A DNA stretch of 64,000 bases from Antedon bifida (lineage: Eukaryota; Echinodermata; Crinoidea; Comatulida; Antedonidae): assembly GCA_963402885.1 (NCBI GenBank), contig OY727099.1, positions 26,059,001 through 26,123,000 of the forward strand, in the 5' to 3' direction. Below are positions 22,380 to 33,668 of the stretch, piece by piece. Position 1 is the first letter of the stretch, and every line of letters begins with the position of its first letter. A program made the position numbers and the translations under genes. The notes under the pieces are model-generated. The model saw only the letters and a program-made list of their open reading frames with translations. It searched no databases and had not been told where the DNA came from.

Positions 22380-24500
22380 TTAATAATTATATATTTTTAA
22401 ATTGTCTTTTTCATTGTTTGTTGTGGTAACTACTATCCTTCTTGGTTGATTAGTCATTATTTCAATTCCAAAAAGAGAAGTAAAGCAACCATCATCAATT
22501 CGTCTGATAAAAGCCCCATTTTGATCAAATAATTGTACTTTGTCTTTAGTTACTACCAGTATGTTTTCCTCAGAATCTATGGCTACATAATCAGGGTGTA
22601 AAACATGGCCATCTTCTTTACCTCTACAAACAAGAATTCTCATAAACTTATCATTTGCATCAAACATTTGTATTCTGTGATTGCCACAGTCTGCAACAAT
22701 TGGGTTTCCTTCCTTTGTAAGAGTAACACTACATGGTCTAACCATTTGGCCACCTTTGGTTCCTTCTGAACCTATTGTGCCAATGCATTCACCATTATCA
22801 ACATTGAATTTAAACACACAATGACATTCCCAATCTGCAACATACATGGTTCTAGTTTCTTTATTTACTGTCAATCCACATGGATGTTTTATTTTTCCTT
22901 TACCAAATATACGAATAATTTGTTGAAATTTATCATCACACATAACAACAGTTTCGTTTAAGAAATCACTATACACAATGTGACCATCACCCATCTGATG
23001 CATCTGATCAACCTGTGCATCTTCTGGTACCTCTATTCTACCAATAAATAAATATTCTTTGTTAAACTTTAATAAATATTTACTATGACTAGATACAATT
23101 ATACATCCATCTTTATCTAGTATGACATCTTTTACATTGTGCTGATGTAATCGTAGGTGTTGTATGTTATCAATGGTATGTACAAGTCCTAGTGCTTCCA
23201 CCTTGATATCAACTGGTTATCCTTTGATTTCTTCTCCTCTAGCAATGATCTTCATCTTCCAGTCTCCTTCTTTAGGACATCTTCCTGTTATTTTGTACAC
23301 TCTATTTCCATGGTGTTTCACTTCAGTGGCTGATTCTTTACCTGATTCGTTGATTATAGTGGCATGCAATAAAGATGTCTCAATTCCTGCTAAACTTGAA
23401 ACCACTCTTACTGCAAATGACTGTTCTTTTGTTACTGTAATAGATTCATCAACTTCAGCAACCGCATATGAACATTCAGCATTCACAATTTTACCAATGC
23501 CTTCTAAATTTATAACTCTGTCCAAGTTTTTAGATGGAATGAAACTAGGCGCATTTATTCTTAAAATTATTTCATCTAAAGTGGTTTTCCAATCTTCTTC
23601 TCTAAAAGCATTGACATTTGCCTCATGATGTGTTTCATCTTGTTTGTTCCTTGTATTCAATAATGGGAACATCTCATTAACTTTGGACAATTTTAAATCA
23701 ATTTGTTTCACTACATCAACAACAACTTCTTTATTTTCTGTTTCAATCTTGTCAAGATCTGCCATCAGTGCTCTGCTTTTTTCCTGAATTTTTTTAATAA
23801 TGTTTTCTTCTTGTAACCCAATCGCTGTTTTGCATATTTGTATTCGAGATTCAAAATCAGAAATGTGTTTAGTTATTGTATCACGTGTTCCTTTTAGTTT
23901 GTTTTTGATTTCCTCAGTGTCCTGATTAACCTCATCGACAGCGATCTTGAATGGAATCACATTATGTTCATTTTGGTAACAACAAAGAACATGTTCACAT
24001 TTCTTACATCCATCTTCAGAGCAAGTTCTACAATAAAATTCAAGCATGCAGTCTTCATGGATTTTACATTTATTTGCCAAATCATCTTCCACATTTTTAT
24101 CTAGTGTGTACAGTAAATGGCCTTTCAATACAGGGAATTTCTTATGATCTTGGGTACATTGACCACATAGATACATTTGACATTCAGAGCAGTAGTATTC
24201 AGGTGGATTATCACAGCTTGAGCAAGTTGATGGTTTTTCCAATTCAATCTTCTTAAAATGCTCAACTTGATAACTTAACATTTCATTGGTAGTAAGATCT
24301 TTCAAATCAACTTGATTTAGGTCATCATACATCTTATAGCATTTTGGACATTTTAATTTGGCACTTGTTTTCATCAAACTCTGCAGGCAATGAAGACAGT
24401 AACTATGGAGACACTCAAGTGTTTTTGGTTCTGTGAATCTTTCTAGACAGATTGCACATTCAAGATTCTTCTTGTCTAAAATTGCTTTTTGTTCTGACAT
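22380..24500 (-). pseudogene. TRIM-NHL gene 6, interrupted by one stop codon between filamin and NHL
   Basis: The frame is open from the ATG at 24500 (after a TTTTACAG acceptor) for 427 codons, meets TAA at 23219-23217, and then stays open in the same frame to the normal KIYNY end at 22380. In the other genes the position reads G-S-P-V, so the stop looks like a TCA to TAA change. Everything else is preserved: RING, two B-boxes (class A motif QDHK), a short coiled-coil start, filamin, and the full NHL propeller. If translated as is, it makes a RING-B-box-coiled coil-filamin protein without the propeller. It may be a young pseudogene, a polymorphic null allele, a read-through gene or a sequencing error. 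Confidence 0.85.
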
Positions 24501-25065
24501 CTGTAAAAAATATGTCAATAAGAACAAATAAAAGCTTAGTAAATCACATCACACTGCAATTCAGTATGTTTTCTTAGCTATTATCACATATTGACTATCA
24601 AAAAATTACCTAGACAAAAAATGTTGATGTTTAATATAATGAAAATTAACTTTGCATTAACTGAGAATCTGCAGTACTTTCCAAATAGTGTATAGTGCCA
24701 TTTGCTGGCCTTATACAACCTTTGACCTTTGGTCACAAAGACATACATTTTGTAGAATTGAATTTGGTAGGTTCAAATTATTGAATTTAAAGTATATAAG
24801 TATTTGCTTATCAGCAGAACACAAGTCTAAAGCTTTCTCTTTTGAATATTAACACACAACCCGGTTGCAAGATACAAATAAAGGTGAAGTCTAATGTCCT
24901 GAATTACATCAAACCACAAAGTGATGATCTAAACTTATTTGGACCGGGACCATCCAAAACTTTTTGTAGTAAACTGACTGGTTTATATCATTGTCGTGCT
25001 ATAGTTTATCAATTTTAATATAAATATACAATTTACCAAGTTGAAGCAAAATAATCAGATCTACT

Positions 25066-25232
25066 ACTAACCTTAAAATCCTGGTACTGTTGTTTTAGAT
25101 GTTTAACATTCAATGCGTCTATTCAGTGTATTCTCACGTTATATTGAACTGCAATGCCGGAAAAAGGAAGGATAGGAAATGAGTGTATTATATCGTATTA
25201 TGAAAGTAAGGTTTGGGAATTTCCAGAATATT
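25066..25232 (-). promoter_or_regulatory. Class A leader exon of TRIM gene 6
   Basis: Donor AAG|GTTAGT (exon end 25072) with the conserved upstream block, present here in a single copy. Splicing to 24500 is inferred. Confidence 0.5.
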
Positions 25233-25344
25233 CACTAGTAATGTTAGTACAGTAATGAATAATGAATAAGCACGGCAAAAGTCTATGGTGTAAACACACT
25301 TTTTCATTATGAATTTCATAACAAATTTCATAAAACTACAGAAT

Positions 25345-25910
25345 GTTAAAATGAGTTGCATTCCTTTAGGATTTGTTACATTTTCTGGTCGCATGATATG
25401 AATAAATTATTCATCATATCATAAATATATTTAATATATTATTTGTAAAACTTTTTTCTTGCAGGTGAAGTTATGAAAGATATCTGCAAAGATTTGTTGG
25501 GAGTTGAAGAATGTACTTTCAAACCAAAACACACTAATATCCTAGCTAATGCTTTCATATGTTTTACCAATTGTCCAATTAAATATCTGAATGGTCAAAG
25601 TTGATGAAATTTGCTCCAGGAAAGATTGATTTTTGAGAAGCTGCTGTGTATGTGTATTCTATTGCAACAGATGCTAGAAACTACTAAAACACAGTAAGTT
25701 TTAAAGAGGCTGCATTGTATCCTTCTCAGAAGTTTCACTGCCCACAGGTTTGCACCTGTAAGTATAAAGACTTCTTGTTGTCATAAGCGTAGTTGTCCAT
25801 TCAGGTCTGAACTTTTAAGAATATTTTGTGAAACACAAATAAATGTAGCATAAATAAACATAGTACAAATTATATTATATATTCATTCATTTTATTTCAC
25901 AATGTATCAT
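25345..25910. repeat. Segmental duplication upstream of TRIM gene 6 (partner at 11577-12130)
   Basis: Collinear with 11577-12130 with scattered substitutions and small indels. It follows the class A leader in both places. Confidence 0.75.
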
Positions 25911-28092
25911 ACATACTGTACCATTATAGATTATAAGTGAAGTAAGAAGTATACAAAATAAAAAGATGCAAAATCTGGAAGAACGCCAAATAAGCTCAAA
26001 AAATGTTTCCAGTTGTTGGCAATCTATTCAAATGCGAGAAGACTCATAGGCCAATGTAACTAACTTTTCACATGCTTTTAATTGGCCTCAACATTTTATT
26101 TATTATGTATTTGAAGAAAAAAATTGTACTTGTATGGTCCTTTATATTAATTTATTAATTGTATATAATTATATATTAAGTGTCAAGATTACAATCAAGC
26201 ATATCCTTCTGTTTGGTTATTATACATTTAAATACATCCACACTCTCATCAGTCAGATTGTTGCATCAATAGATGTGTATACTGGCAATATCAATTTAAT
26301 TCTTTTATTGATACTTATGCCATCAATACTGCCAATATGGCTGAAATTAAAATACATTTTAAAATGCATAATAAAGATAAGATTACATAATAATACACAC
26401 CAGTATAATGAAGATGAAATAATTAATTAATTAATTAATTACCTAATAGTATTACTTCAATAAGGATGGTTTTCCATAATGGATGGCATGGTACAGTGTT
26501 TAATAGGTAAAGGAAGTAGGCCCGGGCAAGGCATTGAAAACGACATTTCATTAAATTAATTTATAATTGGGCAAGACTTATATAACTTAATCTTTTGAGG
26601 GATATAAACAAGAATCTGGAATAGTTGCCTTTCTTCATACATGTAAAAAAGCTAGCGTAATCATCATCCGCCAATGTTCACCAAATTGTCACCTTTTGGT
26701 TGGCTTTCAACAATGGTACTTTTGACAGAGCAGGACCTAATTCACACTTCATTTTCAAAGATCAGAAAAGTGTAGAGAAAGTTATTTATATATCTGCAAT
26801 ACATTTTATTTTATATTGTTAATTTCCTGGTAAAATTATTTCTCTGTTTGTTTTGTGTATGATTTGTATATGGATGTTCTATCCGATATAACGAGAACAA
26901 ATTCTATTTGTTGTTTAGGAAATAATTCTGGTTTTTGTTTGTTATAGAATGATGTGCATGCCACTCCTTTTAAGAAATTAGTCTTTCACAATTTTACAAA
27001 TCTGGCTGTACAACTTTTGTGAAAAGAAGGTAATAACGGTAATATTCTATTATTTACAATTTAAAAAAAAATTTTTCTATATTATTTTTTTGTCTTGAAT
27101 TCATTACAGTATACTTAACAGTTGTTATAAGTTTAGCCTTTTTACAGATAAAAATTATTACATTGAATAACATGAGTGATTACGATCTACATAGATAATC
27201 TTACTTTCTTATTTCTGTTAGTCCATACAATAGTTTCTGTGTTACCAAAAGTATGCATTTCTAGTAGTTACATTTTACCAAAATATGAATATGCTTTATT
27301 AAACTACAGTAAATAAAACTTGACTTGATATAGGCCTATACATCAGTTTCTATCAAGTACTATAGTACATCCTTGTGCGAATTTTACTTAAGTTCTTCTA
27401 TTTGATAAATACATTTTACAACCATTGATCAATAGAAGCAATTTTTTTTTTATGTTTTGGACAGAGAACAATGTACATGGAAACAGGTATTGGGTGTGAC
27501 CACGTAAGAGACACGGCATGACAGTTCGTACATACCTTCACTTGTGATTGGTCAAATCACTTACGTCTTTGTGCTGCGTCCCTAGTTGGAACCAAACTTA
27601 AGGCTGAGTAGCTAGTTGTGATGAAGATCCGAGTAAAAGTTCAGAAAGCTAATACCAAACGATTAGAAAGTAATTCAAAATACCAAAGATTGGTTGAAGA
27701 AAACAACAGTAGTAAGAGTATTGATGATCAGTGAAACAACTTTAAAGAATATTTTGTTTGAAGGTTTGCATGGCAAAATTAATATGTTGATATAATTTAA
27801 ACAACCGTAAAGAAATTATTATAAAGAAAGCATTATCGGACACAATAAATCAAAATGCCGTGAATAACTAGAGAGATGCTGAAATCAGATTGAAGGATAA
27901 CATTTACAAATTTATAAAGATAGAATGGAAAAAAATATCCCTTGTAGTATAACAATAGAAATGTTACTAGATGACATGATGGAAAAGAACAGAAGTTATG
28001 CCAACATGAAGAATAGTGCTTTATAAACAAGTGGAGAAACTAATTCTATTGGACAGAAGAAGACAGGAAGGTGATTCTTTATACAGTGACAA
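25911..28092. other. Intergenic stretch, no gene supported
   Basis: It contains a short (aatt)n run at 26420-26440 and half of a foldback element at 27539-27602. Short open frames around 27.6-28.0 kb are lysine-rich and broken; none has recognisable similarity. Confidence 0.4.
27539..27602. mobile_element. Half copy of the GCAACGCAAG foldback family
   Basis: The sequence CTTGTGATTGGTCAAATCAC followed by TTACGTC, a GTGCTGCGTCC box and GGAACCAAACTTA matches the right arm of the foldback elements at 33517-33668 and 35192-35359. The left arm is not clear. Confidence 0.5.
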
Positions 28093-30111
28093 TTAATAAT
28101 TATATATTTTGACATTGTCTCTCCCAGTGTTTGCTACGGCTATTACCCTTCTTTCTGGTTTATTAGAGATTATTGCAATTCCAACAGGAATATGTAACTC
28201 ACCAGAATCTATTTGCTTGATAAAAGAACCATGTTTATTAAATAACTGTATTCTGTGATCACATGATACCAACATGTTTTCTTCAGAATCTATGGTTACA
28301 TGACGAGGAAAGTAAACTTGTCCATCTTCCGAACCTCCTCCCACAAGAATTTTCATAAACCTATCATTTGCATTAAACATGTGTATGTTCTGATTTCTAC
28401 AGTCTGCAACAATCAAGTTCCCCTCTTTCGACATTGTAATAGCATGTGGTCCAAAATAATTTCCTTTTTTGTAATTTTCTGAATTTATTGTAGAAAGGTA
28501 TGTTCCCCTATCAACATCAAATTTAAACACACACTTAAGGTCACAGTCTGCAACATACAAGGATCTAGTTTCCTGGTTTACGGTCAATCCACATGGTTTC
28601 CTAAATTTTGATATTCTTGGTATAAATGTACGAATGTTCTGAAATTTATCATCACACATCACAACTTGTTTTGAGTGATCAACATAAATAATGTGATCGT
28701 CATCCATTCGATACATACAAGAAGCCCTGACATCTTTTGGTAACTCTATTCTACCAATAAATGAATATTCTTTGTTGAACTTGTATAAATATCTACTTAA
28801 ATTAGATACAAGTATACATCCATCTTTATCTAGTATTACATCTGCAACATTGTTGGTAGATCCTAATTGAAACCCATCTTTATCTATAACTTTTTCTTCT
28901 ATACAACGAATGGTATGTACAACTCCCGTTTTTTCCACCTTGATATTCACTGGCGATCCTGTAATTTGTTCTCCTCTTGCAGTGATCTTCATCTTCCAAT
29001 CTCCTTCTTCGGGGCAATTTCCTGTTATCATGTACTTTCCACTTCCAATTGACATCACCTCAGCCTTGAATTGGACACCTGCGCTGTTAAATAAAGTGGC
29101 AGACAATAAAGAGTTCTCACTTCCTTGTGAACTTGAGAATACTGTTACCGAAAATTGCCGTTTCTTTATGACTGTAATGAATGCATCACCTACAGCAGCA
29201 TTATACTCGCAATCAACGTTTGAAATTTTACCAATACCTTCTAAATTTATCACTTTATTCAAGTTTTTAGATGGAAGGAAACTAGGAGAAATTATCTTGA
29301 AATCTGATTCATCAATGTTTATCTCTAAAACTTCATCTCTAACGCCATTAATGTTTGCCTCATGAGATTTAAGTGTGTCTCTATCTTCTGGTGTATGCAT
29401 CATTGTGTCAATTGTTGGCAACATCTCATCAACTTTGGTTAACTTTAAATCAATATTTTTAACCCTATCATCAGCGTTTTCTTTAGTTTCTTTGTAAATC
29501 TTGTCAAGATCTGTCTTCATTTCTCTGCTTTTCTCCTGAATCTTTTTGATAATGTTTTTTTCTTGTAAATCAATCGCTGTTTTGCATATTTGTATTCGAG
29601 ATGCGAAGTCTGAACTTTCTTTAGTTATACTGTCACGTTTTAATAGGAAAACGTCCCGTTTTCTTATTAGTTTTCTTTTTATTTCCTTAGCACACTTCCC
29701 AACTTTTATCGCATTTTGGTTGAACTCTTCTGCAGCAATCTTGAATGGAATCACAGTATGTTCATCTTGATAACAATGGAAAACATGCTCACAAGTTTTG
29801 CATCCATACTTCGAGCAAGTTCTACAATAAAATTCAAGCATGCATTCTTCATGATATTTACATTTTTTTGGCAGAATTTCTTCCTTATTTTTATCCAATG
29901 TGTATAGTGAATGGTCTTTCAATACAGGGAATCTCTTATGATGTTGGGTGCATTGTCCACATAGATACATTTTACATTCAGAGCAGTAGTATTCAGGTTG
30001 GTTTATATCATCACAGCTTGAACATATTTGTGGTTTTTCAGATTCAATCTTCTTAACATACTTAAATTGATTGTTTTTATCTTTAAATTTTATAGCTTTT
30101 CGTTTCGACAT
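28093..30111 (-). CDS. TRIM-NHL protein, gene 7, lacking the RING finger
   Basis: An intact 672-residue paralogue starting MSKRKAIKFKDKNNQ at 30111, after a TTCCAG acceptor. After residue 15 it jumps straight to FKYVKKIESEKPQ, the linker before B-box 1, so about 66 residues with the whole C3HC4 RING are absent. B-box 1 (class A motif QHHK), B-box 2, coiled coil (with a few extra residues, KRDVFLLKRDSITK), filamin and the NHL propeller ending VKIYNY are complete. The frame is clean, so this looks like a clean in-frame deletion rather than decay. A RING-less TRIM could still dimerise and bind targets, possibly opposing its paralogues; that role is inference. Confidence 0.9.
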   Translation of the reverse strand: MSKRKAIKFKDKNNQFKYVKKIESEKPQICSSCDDINQPEYYCSECKMYLCGQCTQHHKRFPVLKDHSLYTLDKNKEEILPKKCKYHEECMLEFYCRTCSKYGCKTCEHVFHCYQDEHTVIPFKIAAEEFNQNAIKVGKCAKEIKRKLIRKRDVFLLKRDSITKESSDFASRIQICKTAIDLQEKNIIKKIQEKSREMKTDLDKIYKETKENADDRVKNIDLKLTKVDEMLPTIDTMMHTPEDRDTLKSHEANINGVRDEVLEINIDESDFKIISPSFLPSKNLNKVINLEGIGKISNVDCEYNAAVGDAFITVIKKRQFSVTVFSSSQGSENSLLSATLFNSAGVQFKAEVMSIGSGKYMITGNCPEEGDWKMKITARGEQITGSPVNIKVEKTGVVHTIRCIEEKVIDKDGFQLGSTNNVADVILDKDGCILVSNLSRYLYKFNKEYSFIGRIELPKDVRASCMYRMDDDHIIYVDHSKQVVMCDDKFQNIRTFIPRISKFRKPCGLTVNQETRSLYVADCDLKCVFKFDVDRGTYLSTINSENYKKGNYFGPHAITMSKEGNLIVADCRNQNIHMFNANDRFMKILVGGGSEDGQVYFPRHVTIDSEENMLVSCDHRIQLFNKHGSFIKQIDSGELHIPVGIAIISNKPERRVIAVANTGRDNVKIYNY

Positions 30112-30640
30112 CTGGAAAGAAATAGTAACTGTAAATGTATAGATATCTGTATATATTATAATCTTGGACTTCAATAAGAGATATATTTTTTTTAAAGTGG
30201 GTGTAGGGGAGGAATAAATATGGAGTAGTATAGAACTTTAGGCGCTTACATTAAATCGCAGTCATAATTTTAATTACATACCATTTTAACTTGAAAAAAT
30301 AGTAGAAAGTGATGTACGCGACAGGTATTTAATACAGGGGGAATAGAATTTTGTTTTCTCTACCAATTAATCGAATTGTTGCGTTGTACGGCTGCAACAA
30401 GTAAAAGTTGGTCCATGAATATGTCTCAGCCCCGACGAAGAAACTGTTGGTGCAAATGGAGGGTCTGGGCGGATTTGTAATGCAACCATACCGCCGATAA
30501 CAGAAGCTGATGGTAAACGTGCAGGTATTGATGCAAGAAGAAGCGTTTCTTAATGCTTTTAGAGGATTAGTTGTGTATGTTTCTTGAGATTAAAAGAATA
30601 GCTTAGACTATTTAGTCCAATGTTCTGCGCGCGCAGTCTT

Positions 30641-30876
30641 TGAAATAAAGATAACTGCCCGTGAACATATTAAAGACATTCGTCTAAAGGTATATGAAAC
30701 GCTGTCGCAAACATCAAGCCATTCCAGACGTATTTCTCGTTGTTCAGATACAGGTAGCAATATGTCTTTGAGACAACGGAAATTATTATTATTAAATGAT
30801 GACGCTGCTTTGAAGATAGAACTAGAGTTCGAAAAAGAAAAAAGTAAGCTAGCAACGTTAGAGAAAAAATTATAAT
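30641..30876 (+). other. Decayed gag-like coding scrap (possible LTR-retroelement remnant)
   Basis: From 30641 the plus strand reads EIKITAREHIKDIRLKVYET, then SQTSSHSRRISR, then a charged helical stretch (LRQRKLLLLNDDAALKIELE) and a TAA. A Ser/Arg-rich spacer before a lysine/glutamate-rich helix resembles the N-terminal gag region of BEL/Pao-type elements. Copy 2 (32505-32630) keeps only the first part. No protease, reverse transcriptase or LTR pair was found, so the assignment is tentative. Confidence 0.3.
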
Positions 30877-31471
30877 TGAAAAAAGAATTGACGAAGAAAA
30901 GAGTGAAGAACAGCGAGCGTGTTGCATGTGGGACGCATTTTTGTTTTTAATTCCCTTATGATATTATGACCTGAAGTTTACGAGCACTAAATATAGTGTA
31001 TCTGTATTGATAATGGCCGGTGAAAATATAAAACTGTATGAAAATCGCGTGTATACAACATAACTAACTGCGTGCCTTGGATTAAGGTCTATCTATGGTG
31101 ACAATTTGCAGTAGTTTTAACCTAATATAATATAATCTTGTTAACAGTAAGACAAATAATGAAAAAAGGGTGATTATATAAATTCCTTGGTGGAGGTAAT
31201 GAGACAAACCATAAAATAATTTGTCATTAGAAGTAAAAACATCAATTACAAACGAATAAAGTTGATAATAGAAGATAAAATGGAAAAAACCCAGTGATTC
31301 TTATTAGTTACATGTACAAATGTATATGCATATACATAAATGATGCTGTTTAAAATACTTGGTAGCGATTTAATACAATATACATTTTAATGTGTACAAT
31401 AAACCTAATTATTTAAAAAAATAATAATAGAAAATAGAAAAATTTATGGAAAAATTGCTCGGATCTAGGCT

Positions 31472-31650
31472 ACTAACCTTGAAATCGTGGTAGTTTTTCG
31501 AGTTTAATATTCAATGTCTACTCAATGTTGTATGTTGTAATGTAATGTTGTAATGTTGCAGTGCAGCAAAAGGAAGGACGCGTAGAAGCAGCAGGAAGTG
31601 ACACATTCTTTATAATTCTGAAAGTCATATTTTTGAATTTCCAGAATATT
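31472..31650 (-). promoter_or_regulatory. Class A leader exon of TRIM gene 7, proximal copy
   Basis: Donor AAG|GTTAGT (exon end about 31478) with the 'ttgaatttccagaatattca' block upstream, homologous to 25066-25232. It is one of two copies created by the tandem duplication. Confidence 0.45.
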
Positions 31651-31749
31651 CACTAAATATTCAATTGAATAATGGATTTTTGCCAATAAAGCGCAGCAAC
31701 TTTATGGATTTCCTAAAAACTAAGAACCTTGAAATGACTCATTCATGTT

Positions 31750-31880
31750 AATGCTTGGTTCCCACTGGACGCAACGCAAGAACGTAAGCGCAACGCAAGA
31801 GAGTTGACAAATGAAAAACAGTTTATAATTCATCGCTTGTGGTTGATCAAATTTCTTGTGTTGCGATTACGTCCCAACTA
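31750..31880. mobile_element. Foldback element, GCAACGCAAG family
   Basis: It begins GCTTGGTTCCCACTGGACGC, then has ACGTAAGCGCAACGCAAG, and an inverted right arm (CTTGTGTTGCGATTACGTCC). It is repeated at 33351-33484 by the larger duplication. Confidence 0.6.
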
Positions 31881-33089
31881 AAGTTATTGATTTCTTTTGT
31901 TGGGTCAATTATGAAACAAAATACTTGAATTCAATTAGGCCTACTTCAAGTAGTGGGTTCAATACAAGTTATAGCCCCCACACACTTCACACAGATGTCT
32001 GGTTTCGTGGCCATATTGTCCTTACAGGTCTGCAGTTTAAGCACATTTGTTTAACACACACAAAAAATATCGCACCAACTAAATTAATTAAATATTATTT
32101 ATTTAATACACTAGTTCAGTTCCAGGTATCATATATTAATTACAGTATTATAATGTTAACATACATTTAACAGTGATATACGCGACAGGTATTTAATACA
32201 GGGGGAATAGAATTTTGTTTTCTCTACCAATTAATCGAATTGTTGCGTTGTACGGCTGCAACAAGTAAAAGTTGGTCCATGAATATGTCTCGGCCCCGAC
32301 GAAGAAATTGTTGGTGCAAATGGAGGGTCTGGGCGGATTGGTAATGCAACCATACCGCCGATAACAGAAGCTGATGGTAAACGTGCAGGTATTGATGCAA
32401 GAAGAAGCGTTTCTTAATGCTTTTAGAGGATTAGTTGTGTATGTTTCTTGAGAGGAAAAGAATAGCTTAGACTATTTAGTCCAATGTTCTGCGCGCGCAG
32501 TCTTTGAAATAAAGATAACTGCCCGTGAACATATTAAAGACATTCGTCTAAAGGTATATGAAACGATGTCGCAAACATCAAGCCATTCCAGACGTATTTC
32601 TCGTTGTTCAGATACAGGTAGCAATAATCGCGTGTATACAACATAACTAACTGCGTGCCTTGGAGGAAAATCGCGTGTATACAACATAACTAACTGCGTG
32701 CCTTGGATTAAGGTCTATCTATGGTGACAATTTGCAGTAGTTTTAACCTAATATAATATAATCTTGTTAACAGAAGACAAATAATGAAAAAAGGGTGATT
32801 ATATAAATCCCTTGGTGGAGGTAATGAGACAAACCATAACATAATTTGTCATTAGAAGTAAAAACATCAATTACAAACGAATAAAGTTGATAAAAGAAGA
32901 TAAAATGGAAAAAAACCCAGTGATTCTTATTAGTTACAGTACAAATGTATATGCATATACATAAATGATGTTGTTAAAATACTTGGTAGCAATTTAATAC
33001 AATATACATTTTAATGTGTACAATAAACCTAATTATTAAAAAAAATAATAATAGAAAATAGAAAAATTGATGGAAAATTGCTCGGATCT

Positions 33090-33265
33090 ACTAACCTTGA
33101 AATCGTGGTAGTTTTAGGAGTTTAATATTCAATGTCTCCTCAATGTTGTATGTTGTAATGTAATGTTGTAATGTTGCAGTGCAGCAAAAGGAAGGACGCG
33201 TAGAAGCAGCAGGAAGTGACACATTCTTTATAATTCTGAAAGTCATATTTTTGAATTTCCAGAAT
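33090..33265 (-). promoter_or_regulatory. Class A leader exon of TRIM gene 7, distal copy
   Basis: Donor AAG|GTTAGT (exon end about 33096). Sequence nearly identical to the proximal copy, so either could serve as first exon for gene 7. Confidence 0.45.
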
Positions 33266-33350
33266 ATTCACTAAATTGAATAATGGATTTTTGCCAATAA
33301 AGCGCAGCAACTTTATGGATTTCCTAAAAACTACAGAACCTCATTCATGT

Positions 33351-33484
33351 TAATGCTTGGTTCCCACTGGACGCAACGCAAGAACGTAAGCGCAACGCAA
33401 GAGAATTGACAAATGAAAAACGACAGTTTATAATTCATCGCTTGTGATTGATCAAATTTCTTGTGTTGCGATTACGTCCCAACT
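33351..33484. mobile_element. Foldback element, GCAACGCAAG family (duplicate copy)
   Basis: Partner of 31750-31880 within the tandem duplication. Confidence 0.6.
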
Positions 33485-33516
33485 AAAGTTAATGATTTCT
33501 TTTGTTTGTTTCTTTA

Positions 33517-33668
33517 AGCTTGGTTCCCACTTGGGCGCAATGACGTTCGCGCAACGCAAGTATTAATTATGACGCGATTGATCATCTGAACTCTTGCTTG
33601 TGATTGGTCAACTCACTTGCATTGATTTTACGTCCTTGCGTTGCGTCTATATGGGAACCAAACTTTAT
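33517..33668. mobile_element. Foldback element, GCAACGCAAG family
   Basis: Left arm AAGCTTGGTTCCCACTTGGG followed by CGCAACGCAAG. Right arm CTTGTGATTGGTCAACTCAC followed by TTGCGTTGCGTC and GGGAACCAAACTT. The arms are inverted complements, about 150 bp in total, with no ORF. It lies only in copy 2 of the duplication, so it inserted after the duplication or was lost from copy 1. Confidence 0.7.

Larger units (their letters stand above)
30309..32172. repeat. Tandem duplication upstream of TRIM gene 7, copy 1
   Basis: The unit starts near 'tacgcgacaggtatttaata' (30314) and ends at 'acatacatttaacag' (about 32172). The same unit begins again immediately and ends at about 33885. Copy 1 keeps about 250 bp (30766-31030) that copy 2 lacks. 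Each copy carries a gag-like coding scrap, the class A leader block, a foldback element and the 'tatagcccccacacacttca' segment. Confidence 0.85.

Noticed and set aside
27621-27734. Short plus-strand frame MKIRVKVQKANTKRLES
   Set aside because: Only 37 codons, followed by broken frames; no similarity recognised.
30670-30927. 85-codon minus-strand frame
   Set aside because: It is antisense to the gag-like scrap and is not kept in the second copy of the duplication.
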